In this document: positions 16,759-24,517 of the stretch, in pieces
Position numbering within the stretch: position 1 is the first letter of the stretch
Layout: each line of letters begins with the position of its first letter
Source of the DNA: Nitrososphaeria archaeon
GTDB lineage: Archaea > Thermoproteota > Nitrososphaeria > Nitrososphaerales > JAAOZN01
Reading direction: 5' to 3'
DNA length: 64,000 bases
Assembly (NCBI GenBank): GCA_029775855.1
Contig: JARVJZ010000003.1
Coordinates: 62,001 to 126,000, forward strand
Notes under the pieces: generated by a model
What the model saw: the letters and a program-made list of their open reading frames with translations, nothing else
Database searches by the model: none
Told to the model about the DNA's origin: nothing
Translations under genes and position numbers: made by a program

Positions 16759-17359
16759 GCTTTGGTTGGTTGCGCCAAATATTTTCTTCTTTGGTCCAGA
16801 GGATTTAGGTAAAACGCGTGGTTTAGAGATTATTCAAGCGTTGGGTTACAGAGGCTGGATAGTGCCGAGTATAACCGCTGCAACAATATTTAGATGCGAC
16901 AAAGAATTAAGACCAACATTCTGCCTAGATGAAGTTGAGTATCTCTCAACACGCGATAAGGTGGAGATAATTGGTTTACTTAACTCGCGATACCTTATGA
17001 GTAAACCTCAGCTAACAACATTATGTAAACAAATAGAGCAGCGAGGTGTGAGCAAAAGATATTCAATTCACATCTATAGCTGGAAGAAACATGGGTTCAC
17101 AAAAATAGCCGACACATTAGGAGAGCTAGCTGCACACGCCATAGCGGGGCATAAAGCCTACCTCATCACATACTATAAGAAGAGCAGAGACGATAGGGCT
17201 AAAGACTACAGGAAGGTCGCCCCGAAGCTACAGCTATTCCAAGGAGAAGACAAAGAGGCTGAGAAGCTCAAACATGAGCTCGCGGAGACCGTAGAGGGGC
17301 TACCGAAAGAGAGGCTGGCAGAGATCCTAAGGATCGCCAAACGCCAACTCAAAAGGTAG
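16751..17359 (+). CDS. Viral/plasmid-type P-loop ATPase (possibly truncated)
   Basis: 202 residues. Walker A is GPEDLGKTRGLEII and Walker B is TFCLDEVEYL, with VPSITAATIFR between, a pattern seen in replication ATPases encoded next to primases in archaeal viruses and plasmids. GLLNSRYLMSK resembles the segment after Walker B in DUF3631-like proteins. The GTG start lies within the end of the preceding gene. The protein ends in a charged helix (LAEILRIAKRQLKR). A plausible continuation exists in another frame just after the stop, so it may be frameshifted. Confidence 0.6.
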   Translation: MPELWLVAPNIFFFGPEDLGKTRGLEIIQALGYRGWIVPSITAATIFRCDKELRPTFCLDEVEYLSTRDKVEIIGLLNSRYLMSKPQLTTLCKQIEQRGVSKRYSIHIYSWKKHGFTKIADTLGELAAHAIAGHKAYLITYYKKSRDDRAKDYRKVAPKLQLFQGEDKEAEKLKHELAETVEGLPKERLAEILRIAKRQLKR

Positions 17360-17448
17360 TCTCTTCAGAGGAAGCTGAACAATTTATCAACAGCGGATGG
17401 CGTTTCATAGGCGTCTTACCGAGCGGAAAGGTAGTTTTATCATTATAA
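17356..17448 (+). pseudogene. Out-of-frame C-terminal extension of the ATPase gene
   Basis: In the -1 frame relative to the ATPase, the sequence reads SSEEAEQFINSGWRFIGVLP, then SGKVVLSL-stop. A GWRF..LPSGKVV ending is a sensible small domain. Either a frameshift detached it from the ATPase, or it is the tail of a separate lost gene. Confidence 0.35.
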
Positions 17449-17506
17449 CTAGGAAAAACTTGGTATAAAGACAATTATAGATAGGAAGCGTAAAGTGATA
17501 GGTTAG
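17442..17506 (+). pseudogene. Two relic 3' ends similar to the VWA gene
   Basis: Frame 17442-17468 reads IITRKNLV-stop and frame 17465-17506 reads IKTIIDRKRKVIG-stop. The VWA gene at 6620-7891 ends FVIKTIITRKTLV-stop. At DNA level, 17443-17468 matches 7864-7891 with few changes, and 17463-17479 matches 7855-7871. These look like remains of one or two lost paralogues of that gene. Confidence 0.45.
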
Positions 17507-17652
17507 CAAAAAGTTTTCTCTACAAGCTCTTTCAAAGAACTTTCTGACCAAGTCTTAGCAACATTATTGAAAAAGATGTGGTCAAAGCATAATACTACTC
17601 ATTAATATTTATACGATAAGCTTAAATTAGGAAAACTTAAGCCTAACACTCA
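17507..17652. other. Flank upstream of acs with a minus-strand coding scrap
   Basis: The minus strand at about 17508-17590 reads FFNNVAKTWSESSLKELVEK-TFC-stop with a stop 30 codons upstream, so at most the tail of a lost gene. The right side (CTTAAATTAGG at about 17620-17630) supplies a TATA-like box some 27 bases before the acs start. Confidence 0.3.
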
Positions 17653-19707
17653 GTGAGAAGAATGTCAAGCGGTGTAGAAGCCTACAAAGAATTTTTCGAG
17701 ACGAATATAATCCCCCCAAGCTGGAAGGACAGAAGCTGGAGTAAGGAAGATTTTAGGAAGTTCCATCAGAGTACAGTAGAGAGTAAGAAAGCTTTAGAAG
17801 AGTGGTGGGTTAAATGGGCAAATGAGCTCTTCTGGTTTAAAAAATGGGATAAGGTGCTAGATGACAGCAACCCACCTTTCTATAGATGGTTTGTAGGTGG
17901 CGAGATTAATTTAGCGTATTTGGATACAGATTGGCAGATTGAGAAAGGTCGAAAGAATAAAGTTGCGCTAATCTGGGAAGGTGAACCATGGGACGAAACT
18001 TTAAAGCAGCCCAAAGAAGTTAAAAAGTTCACATACTATGACTTGTATAGGGAATCAAATGTCATAAGCTATGCGTTAAAAGAGAAACTCGGCGTCAAAA
18101 AAGGGGACATCTTAACATTCTACTTACCTATGATACCTGAACTACCATTTTACATGCTTGCAGTCCAAAGACTTGGCGTAGGACACAGCATAGTCTTCAG
18201 CGGCTTCAGCGCAGAAGCCTTAGCAGCAAGAATTTTAGATAGCGGCTCAAAGATCATTGTCACTGCAGACGGCTTTTACAGAAGGGGAAAGGTTGTAAGC
18301 CTTAAACCTATAGTAGAAGAGGCTCTTAAGATCTGTGAGAAGAACGGTCTAACGATTCAGAAGGTTATAGTAGTTAAACGCGCTGGAATTGATATACCTT
18401 GGAATAGCGAAAGAGATGTATGGCATCACGAGTTAATCTCAGGAATACCCCCAACTGTTAAGGTGCCTGCTGAAAGGTGCACAGAATCAATAATCTCTCA
18501 CATTCTCTATACATCGGGAACAACTGGTACACCTAAAGCGGTTCAACGCTCAGCGGGAGGTTATGCGGTGGGCTTATATGCTACTATGAAGATGATTTTT
18601 GACGCCAAAGACGATGACATCTTTTGGTGTACAGCGGATGTCGGCTGGATAACTGGGCATTCATATGTAGTTTATGGACCGCTGCTCGTTGGCTTAACAA
18701 CGGTTATGTACGAGGGTTCGCCGGATTACCCGGAGCCAGATAGATGGTGGAGCATCATCGAAAGATATGGAGTAACTATCTTTTACACAGCCCCAACCGC
18801 CATCAGAATGTTGATGAGGTTCCCAGAAGACCTTATCAGAAGGCATGATCTTTCAACACTAAGGGTGGTGCATACCGTTGGAGAGCCCATAAATCCAGAA
18901 GCGTTCAATTGGTACTACAAGAACATCGGTAGAGAGGATGTTGTGGCTTCAAGCACTTGGTGGATGACTGAGACTGGACACATAATAACTGGGCACTTCC
19001 CCGGCTTAGGTAAGTTATTCCCACTTAAACCAGGGACTAACGGCTATGCTCTACCTGGAGTCACATTAGAAGTTGTGGATGACGATGGGAATCCGTGCCC
19101 ACCTGGAGTCAGAGGGTACTTTGTGATAACTTCACCTTGGCCTGGGATGCTTGAGACACTCTACAAGAACCCTCAGAGGTATATTGATGCCTACTGGTCT
19201 AGGTTTAAAGGTAAGATGTACTTCTATACTGGAGACTTTGCTGTTAAGGATCAAGATGGGTATGTGTGGGTGCTTGGGCGTGCTGACGATGTGTTAAAAG
19301 TTGCTGGGCATAGGATTGGAACCGCCGAGATAGAGTCTGCTCTAATTAGACATCCGGCTGTGGCCGAGTCTGCCTGCGTCGGTAAGACCGACCCAATTAA
19401 AGGGCAAGTGCCAGTAGTCTTTACTGTGCTCAAGAAGGGTTTTAAACCGAGTCCTGAAGTTGAGGCTGAAATAAGGAAGTATCTTAGGGCTACTATTGGG
19501 CCTATTGTCGCATCAGATGTGATAATAACCTTCGTCGACTCGGTGCCTAAGACAAGGAGCGGTAAGATAATGCGGAGGCTGCTAAGGGCGGTTGTTGAAG
19601 GTGCTACACTTGGAGATATCACAACCTTAGAAGACGGTGTTGCTGTAGAAGAAGCGATTAAAGCCTACGAAGCGATTAAAACAGCAATCGGTGAAAAGAA
19701 AGGTTAA
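17653..19707 (+). CDS. acs: Acetyl-CoA synthetase, AMP-forming
   Basis: 684 residues, slightly long for the family, GTG start. The ACS N-terminal segment (FHQSTVESKKALEEWWVKWA) is present. The P-loop is ILYTSGTTGTPKAVQRS; the A5 motif is STWWMTETGHIITGH; the hinge is VLGRADDVLKVAGHRIGTAE; the C-terminal lysine motif PKTRSGKIMRRLLR carries the catalytic, acetylatable Lys. It makes acetyl-CoA (or propionyl-CoA) from the acid, ATP and CoA in the cytosol. It is monocistronic, behind decayed mobile sequence. The exact acyl preference cannot be read. Confidence 0.93.
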   Translation: MRRMSSGVEAYKEFFETNIIPPSWKDRSWSKEDFRKFHQSTVESKKALEEWWVKWANELFWFKKWDKVLDDSNPPFYRWFVGGEINLAYLDTDWQIEKGRKNKVALIWEGEPWDETLKQPKEVKKFTYYDLYRESNVISYALKEKLGVKKGDILTFYLPMIPELPFYMLAVQRLGVGHSIVFSGFSAEALAARILDSGSKIIVTADGFYRRGKVVSLKPIVEEALKICEKNGLTIQKVIVVKRAGIDIPWNSERDVWHHELISGIPPTVKVPAERCTESIISHILYTSGTTGTPKAVQRSAGGYAVGLYATMKMIFDAKDDDIFWCTADVGWITGHSYVVYGPLLVGLTTVMYEGSPDYPEPDRWWSIIERYGVTIFYTAPTAIRMLMRFPEDLIRRHDLSTLRVVHTVGEPINPEAFNWYYKNIGREDVVASSTWWMTETGHIITGHFPGLGKLFPLKPGTNGYALPGVTLEVVDDDGNPCPPGVRGYFVITSPWPGMLETLYKNPQRYIDAYWSRFKGKMYFYTGDFAVKDQDGYVWVLGRADDVLKVAGHRIGTAEIESALIRHPAVAESACVGKTDPIKGQVPVVFTVLKKGFKPSPEVEAEIRKYLRATIGPIVASDVIITFVDSVPKTRSGKIMRRLLRAVVEGATLGDITTLEDGVAVEEAIKAYEAIKTAIGEKKG

Positions 19708-19761
19708 CATCGAAGCCAGATGGCGATGAGGCACAGCGCCTCGCCGCACTTTTATGCATAA

Positions 19762-19772
19762 GGTATTTTTAG
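19762..19772 (+). promoter_or_regulatory. TATA-like box deciding the trmO start
   Basis: GGTATTTTTAG lies about 29 bases before the ATG at 19796 and inside any longer reading frame from 19754. It supports the inner ATG as the leaderless start. Confidence 0.35.
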
Positions 19773-19795
19773 TAGCGCTTATCATATGCTTTGTG

Positions 19796-20224
19796 ATGAA
19801 GCAGCCCAATCTTATATTTATAGGGTATGTTGAAAAAGTTGAGGGTAATGCATCCTATATTAAGGTGAGGTCTGAGTTCTGCGAGGGGTTGGATAAGCTC
19901 GATAATTTTTCGCATGTTATCATCTTAGGTTGGTTCCATCTTAAGGATACGCCGAAGGATAGACAGACCTTACGGGTTGTGCCTAAAAGGCATCCTGGTG
20001 CGCCTGAGGTTGGTGTATTTGCGTCGAGAAGCCCTAGCAGACCTAATCCTTTGGGTTTATCTGTTGTCGAGCTTATTGGTATAGAGGGTTGTACTATAGT
20101 GGTTAAGGGGTTGGATTTTGTAGAGGATACACCTATTGTAGATATTAAGCCGTATTTGCCGAGGGCTGATTGTGTAGTAGGAGCTAAGGCGCCTGAGTGG
20201 ACTTCGGTAGGTCCTCCTACTTAG
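19796..20224 (+). CDS. trmO: tRNA (adenine37-N6)-methyltransferase TrmO family
   Basis: About 142 residues from the inner ATG (MKQPNLIFIGYV). Conserved TrmO/UPF0066 blocks are visible: LDNFSHVIILGWFH, GVFASRSPSRPNPLGLSVVEL, GLDFVEDTPIVDIKPYLP. The family methylates t6A37 of tRNA-Thr with SAM using an unusual beta-barrel fold. A longer frame back to 19754 would add 14 hydrophobic residues not typical of the family and would contain the promoter box, so I prefer 19796. The next gene starts about 50 bases downstream. Confidence 0.88.
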   Translation: MKQPNLIFIGYVEKVEGNASYIKVRSEFCEGLDKLDNFSHVIILGWFHLKDTPKDRQTLRVVPKRHPGAPEVGVFASRSPSRPNPLGLSVVELIGIEGCTIVVKGLDFVEDTPIVDIKPYLPRADCVVGAKAPEWTSVGPPT

Positions 20225-20274
20225 GGTATAGTAAACTATATTGGCTTCCTCTAGGTTATGATGTTGGGTCTAGA

Positions 20275-21024
20275 ATGAATGAAGCGATGAAGATTATAGA
20301 GAAAGATGGTGTGAGGTTTGAGAATCCGGTTGTTGTTGAGGGGCTGCCTGACATAGGTTTGGTGGGTGCTATAGCTGCGTCGCATATCGTTGAGACACTC
20401 GGGTTATATGAGGTGGCGCATTTTGAGTCGGATCTTTTTCCGCCGATTATGGTTATGCATCGAGGCGTGTTGACAGACCCTGTTAGAATTCTTGGTAATG
20501 AGAAAATTCTGGTGGTCACTTCTGAGATAGCTATACCACCTTCAGCCATATACCCTTTAGCAAGTGTCTTAGTTGATTGGTTAAGTAGTAAAGGTGCGAA
20601 GCTCGTGTTCTCGCTCACCGGCTTCCCGGAGCAGAATAGGTTGGAGGTAGATAAACCGATGGTGTTTGGTGTGGGAAACATCAGTCAAGCAGTAGATCTG
20701 CTTAAAGAGTATAAGGTTGAGACGATGGAGGAAGGTTTCATAGCGGGCATCTACGCGCTCATAATGAAGTATTGCATGATTAAGAAGATACCGGCAATAA
20801 CGCTGATGGCGCAATCATTTCCTAACTACCCCGACCCTGGTGCGGCTGCTTCTGTTCTTCAAGTGTTAAATAAGATGATTGGGTTGAATATTTCGGTTGA
20901 CCAGCTTCTAGAGAAGGCTGATGAGATAAAGATTAAAGGGAGAGACCTAATGAAGCAGACTAGGAGCTCTATGGAGCGTATTGGAAAGGTTAGTGAACAA
21001 GAGATACCTTTGATGTATAGGTAG
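20275..21024 (+). CDS. PAC2 family protein, proteasome assembly chaperone-like
   Basis: 249 residues from ATG 20275 (MNEAMKIIEKDG). Characteristic PAC2 segments: VVVEGLPDIGLVGAIAASHIVE, HRGVLTDPVRI, SEIAIPPSAIYPLA, TLMAQSFPNYPDPGAAASVLQVLN. Archaeal PbaA/PbaB proteins of this family help assemble the 20S proteasome. A proteasome beta subunit is encoded at 2.6 kb. A longer frame from 20197 overlaps trmO and adds a poor N-terminus. TATAGTAAACTATA at 20225-20238 is a palindromic, TATA-like element before it. Confidence 0.85.
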   Translation: MNEAMKIIEKDGVRFENPVVVEGLPDIGLVGAIAASHIVETLGLYEVAHFESDLFPPIMVMHRGVLTDPVRILGNEKILVVTSEIAIPPSAIYPLASVLVDWLSSKGAKLVFSLTGFPEQNRLEVDKPMVFGVGNISQAVDLLKEYKVETMEEGFIAGIYALIMKYCMIKKIPAITLMAQSFPNYPDPGAAASVLQVLNKMIGLNISVDQLLEKADEIKIKGRDLMKQTRSSMERIGKVSEQEIPLMYR

Positions 21025-21035
21025 GTGGCTGACGA

Positions 21036-21452
21036 ATGTCTGACCCTAAAGATATATGGGGGAGGCTTGAGGATCTACTTAATGAGGTTGAGGGCTATTT
21101 GGTTAGATCATCTTGGAGCGCTTCAGATCGATGCCTCGAGCCTCTAGTTGAAATTGAGAACCGAGAGAACGAGATCGTAGTAACAGTAGACCTTCCTTGT
21201 GTTGAAAAGAAGGAGGATATAAGCCTCGAGGTCTCTGAAGACTTGCTTGAAATTAAGGCTATGTTGAAACAGGCTATGAGGTGGGAGAGGTGGGGGATGG
21301 TGCAGAAGAATATTGAGTTTACATCCTTTAAGAAGATAGTTTCTCTTCCTGAGAAGGTTAAACCTGAGGAAGCGACAGCTGTTTTTAAACGCGGGGTGCT
21401 GAAGATAAGATTGCCGAAGGCTTATCGAAAGTTCACTTTAAAGGTCTCTTAG
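21036..21452 (+). CDS. Small heat-shock protein, Hsp20/alpha-crystallin fold
   Basis: 138 residues. A core alpha-crystallin or CS-type beta sandwich runs from about residue 35: PLVEIENRENEIVVTVDLPCVEK, DISLEVSEDLLEIKA, FKKIVSLPEKVKPEEATAVFKRGVLKIRLPK. The GVLKIRLPK ending is the usual A-x-x-x-n-G-v-L hallmark of Hsp20. The N-terminal arm is short and there is no classical C-terminal IxI tail after KAYRKFTLKVS. It is 11 bases after the PAC2 gene, so co-transcription is likely. The 3' end overlaps the convergent tiaS gene by 15 bases. Confidence 0.85.
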   Translation: MSDPKDIWGRLEDLLNEVEGYLVRSSWSASDRCLEPLVEIENRENEIVVTVDLPCVEKKEDISLEVSEDLLEIKAMLKQAMRWERWGMVQKNIEFTSFKKIVSLPEKVKPEEATAVFKRGVLKIRLPKAYRKFTLKVS

Positions 21453-22766
21453 ATCTGAGAACCAATACCATCTAGAAGATATCTTACCATCCCACTTCGT
21501 TTTCTCTAACCCCCATCTTGTTATCGGCTTGGTTAAATGCCTATGCGCTCTTGGGGGTGGAATATACACACCTTCTTTTAAGTTTCGAGTAGCTTCGGCG
21601 AATTCGGTAGCTTTCTTTTTTGAACCACATCTTCTACATTTGAAGTATCCTTCTCTGCCTTTTGACTTCATGCGGATTCCACAAGATCCACAGAGCGGTT
21701 TAACTGGTTGTAAGATCTTCTTTAGTTTAATGATCTTTAGGTATTCAACATTTAAGACCTTTGGGTGTTTTGCTGTGGCTCTCCGCACCCCGCCAGCTAC
21801 TTCAACAAAGTCTCCTTCAACCAGCTGCTGGAAGAGTTTTCTGAATGGTCCTGTGGGCTCGTATACAGCACATTTTATCTTTGTGGAGTTTGTGGATATG
21901 TGTATGTAGAGGTGCCCTCCTTTACCTATCACCGCTCTGCTGGCTACTACACCTTGGATATATCCTGATTCATATGCTTTGAGAGCGTTTGGATTAAGTT
22001 TGGTTTGTAGGTGTTGGGCTGTTCCTTGATTAGTTCTGAATATCATCCACCTATCTACTGGTTGTTGTGGCTTTAGTATGCTTAGAGCCTTTAGGAGTGC
22101 TTCTGTCGATTCCCCTCTTATACCAAAGTAGACCGGGTCTGGGCCGTGGGGTGTTATTAGTATTCTTCTTGTTTCTGGGTCATAGTTGTTGAAGAGTAAG
22201 CCGTTTAGATGCTTGTCTAAGTCGTATACTGATTGGGGGTCTATCAGCCTAGGTTTTCCCCAGTATTCGCGTCTTCTATATGCTAGGAGCTCATATGTGT
22301 AGTCGCCTCTACTTAGATCGTTTCCTATGGCTGCTAGTGCACCTTTTAGACCAGAGCCTCTTCCCCATAGCTTCGTGTAGGTGCAGAGTTTTTTGCATAA
22401 TGCTCGTGCTTCAGACATTTTGACTACTGTATAAAGCGCTCTTTGAGCGTAGTCTCTTAGTTGTTCTAGGTTGTGGTCGAGGATGAGGGTTGCGGCTGAG
22501 TCGAGGTGTGTAGTTAAGTTTTCCTCAACAGCTCTGCAGACAGTTTCAAACACAGCTTTTGGCTCATCTGTTTCTAAGGTGAGGGCTACTGCTGCATTAC
22601 CACGCGTCTTCCAAGGTATGTTTGGATTCAACCTTATGATCTTAGGGTAATCTTTGAAGATAGCGAGTTTGCTGATTAGAAGCTGCCTTACGGCTTCGGT
22701 AGCGGTGTAGGTTGTGCAGCCGCCCATCTTTGAGTCTGTATCATCTATGCCTATATGCACGAGCAT
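21438..22766 (-). CDS. tiaS: tRNA(Ile2) 2-agmatinylcytidine synthetase
   Basis: 442 residues, the archaeal TiaS length. The N-terminus MLVHIGIDDTDSKMGGCTTY is the ThiG-like/TiaS catalytic domain with the ATP-binding DDTDS motif. An OB-fold domain follows (GDFVEVAGGVRRAT), then a zinc ribbon near residues 362-386 (CGSC...CRRC). It attaches agmatine to C34 of tRNA-Ile2 so that the anticodon reads AUA. Its 3' end overlaps the hsp20 gene on the other strand. Confidence 0.93.
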   Translation of the reverse strand: MLVHIGIDDTDSKMGGCTTYTATEAVRQLLISKLAIFKDYPKIIRLNPNIPWKTRGNAAVALTLETDEPKAVFETVCRAVEENLTTHLDSAATLILDHNLEQLRDYAQRALYTVVKMSEARALCKKLCTYTKLWGRGSGLKGALAAIGNDLSRGDYTYELLAYRRREYWGKPRLIDPQSVYDLDKHLNGLLFNNYDPETRRILITPHGPDPVYFGIRGESTEALLKALSILKPQQPVDRWMIFRTNQGTAQHLQTKLNPNALKAYESGYIQGVVASRAVIGKGGHLYIHISTNSTKIKCAVYEPTGPFRKLFQQLVEGDFVEVAGGVRRATAKHPKVLNVEYLKIIKLKKILQPVKPLCGSCGIRMKSKGREGYFKCRRCGSKKKATEFAEATRNLKEGVYIPPPRAHRHLTKPITRWGLEKTKWDGKISSRWYWFSDLRDL

Positions 22767-22826
22767 TTCAAACCAGCATAGGTTTAGATATAAAGGGTTG
22801 CTTTTAAGGTGCCTAAAAACTTTAGT

Positions 22827-24488
22827 CTACATTTGGCTTATTTCGTCTAAGAGTTCTATAAGAGACGAAGCTAGTTTTTGAAGGCTGCGTGTTTTATCTG
22901 CTACCGTCTTCTCAAAGACTTCACGCTTCAGTTTACCCGCCAGATAACTCTTATATGCTGATAAAAGGTCTAGAAGCGTACGCTCATACATCTTGTCGAG
23001 GGAGTTAAACTGTGCCAACTTCTGCTCGACTTTAGGATCGCTTGGAATCTTACTTCTTATCTGAGAGGCTTTGGAGGCGGTCTTTGCTCTAATCTCCTTA
23101 AGCTGCTGTGTGAATAGATCTATCTGCGTTGAATGTATTCGTTCAAGACGAGCTGTAGATAGTGTTTCAGCTATCTCTTCCTGCAGCTGAAGAGAGTTTT
23201 CATAAAGCCTTATCAACTCTAAGAATGGATGCGCTTCTGTTTCTCTTTTTCTGTGAGCGGTGTATGCTGATAGAGCCAAAAAGGAGGCGATAAATATTAA
23301 GGTCGCTACTGGGAAGACTTGAGCAGACGCCCAAGCAGAGCCTATGCGAATATATGCATCCATTTCTTCGCTGTTAAGCGGGCTGGCGTAGTTAAGGGCA
23401 AATGATGCTTTACCAGTAAGGAAGTAGCCTCTTGGAACCTCTATATTCAGATAATATTCTTTGACCAAAACATCCTTTAACAACGGAGTTGCTGGAATCT
23501 TTAAGAGTAAAGTGTTGTTTGAATCAACGGGCAAAGCTTTTAGAGGGTAGGCTACTGTGAAGGAAATACTATCGCCAGCATTAAGGTCACCTCTGATTAA
23601 TGAATAGAGGTCAAGTGAACCGCCTATGACTGAGAGCGTCTTCTGATCTCTTAGAGGTATCTCGTCTCTCATCAGAGATACGGAAGAGATTTGTTTATCT
23701 AAGGATATCTTTAAGCTGTAGAGTGCTCCGTTTCCCTCGTTCCTTATGTATATGCTATCATATACCATAACTTCGCTTGGCGAAACTATCTTTATGAGCC
23801 GATCTTGCCTATCAACTGTTAAAACGGTGAAGGCGTATGTTGACGCGTTAACCCTAAGTTTAGTTGTTAAAGGATTAGATGTAGGCTGCAAATCATCAAA
23901 CTCCCTATACAAGACATCACCTTTTGCACTCTGCTTCTGCTCGAACCCTTCGGGTTTTCTCCAAACCTTGACATCACTAGGTAAAGAAACCTGAACCATA
24001 ACATCATTTAATACGATGTTTGGCGTAGATGGTAGGGGTAGTGATACCTCATAACTTCCTTCACCAGTAGGCTTTACAACTCCTCCTAGTATCGCTCTTA
24101 GACTAATAGTAAGGTTTGAAGAAGAGGATATCGTTAAGTCTGCTGAGACAGTTAACGAACTTGCGTTTTCAAATCTATCTAACCTAACCCACTCTTTTTT
24201 GAGATGCTGATTTATCCGAAAGTCTATCGCTTGAGTCGGGTAAATAAGTGTAAATTGTGGTAAATGAGTAGCAGTAGTTGAGTTGTTAATGAAAGTGATG
24301 GTGTCGTTAAGCAGAAGGTATCCGTAGCCGCTAAGAATCATCTCACGATCCATCTTAACCAGAAGAGGATGCTCTAAAGCCAAGGCATCCACCTCTAAAT
24401 GTAGAATTGAGATACAGAAGAGCAGAGGAAGTAGCAAAAGGCATATCTTTCGAACCAACTTCGACACATACAGCATAGAAGCATACAT
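22827..24488 (-). CDS. Exported membrane-anchored protein of unknown function
   Basis: 553 residues. A signal peptide (hydrophobic run around residues 14-32) is followed by a large extracytoplasmic part with many N-x-S/T sites and beta-rich repeats (about 40-385), one membrane helix near residue 395 (VFPVATLIFIASFLALSAY), and a cytoplasmic alpha-helical tail with coiled-coil character (LQLQEEIAETLSTARLERIH to the end). No enzyme motif. It might be a surface receptor or an S-layer-associated stalk. Divergent from gcvPA by only about 30 bases, so the two promoters overlap. Confidence 0.7.
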   Translation of the reverse strand: MYASMLYVSKLVRKICLLLLPLLFCISILHLEVDALALEHPLLVKMDREMILSGYGYLLLNDTITFINNSTTATHLPQFTLIYPTQAIDFRINQHLKKEWVRLDRFENASSLTVSADLTISSSSNLTISLRAILGGVVKPTGEGSYEVSLPLPSTPNIVLNDVMVQVSLPSDVKVWRKPEGFEQKQSAKGDVLYREFDDLQPTSNPLTTKLRVNASTYAFTVLTVDRQDRLIKIVSPSEVMVYDSIYIRNEGNGALYSLKISLDKQISSVSLMRDEIPLRDQKTLSVIGGSLDLYSLIRGDLNAGDSISFTVAYPLKALPVDSNNTLLLKIPATPLLKDVLVKEYYLNIEVPRGYFLTGKASFALNYASPLNSEEMDAYIRIGSAWASAQVFPVATLIFIASFLALSAYTAHRKRETEAHPFLELIRLYENSLQLQEEIAETLSTARLERIHSTQIDLFTQQLKEIRAKTASKASQIRSKIPSDPKVEQKLAQFNSLDKMYERTLLDLLSAYKSYLAGKLKREVFEKTVADKTRSLQKLASSLIELLDEISQM

Positions 24489-24517
24489 TTTTAACCCTTT
24501 ATCTACCCCGGTCTATT

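Noticed and set aside
15966-17450. Clean tRNA-targeted integration of the mobile element
   Set aside because: The element lies on the 5' side of tRNA-Thr, I see no copy of the tRNA 3' end at the far border, and no integrase gene, so the target site is not proven.
20197-20274. Longer start for the PAC2 protein
   Set aside because: It would overlap trmO, adds an odd Tyr/Leu-rich leader, and the ATG at 20275 begins where the conserved text starts.
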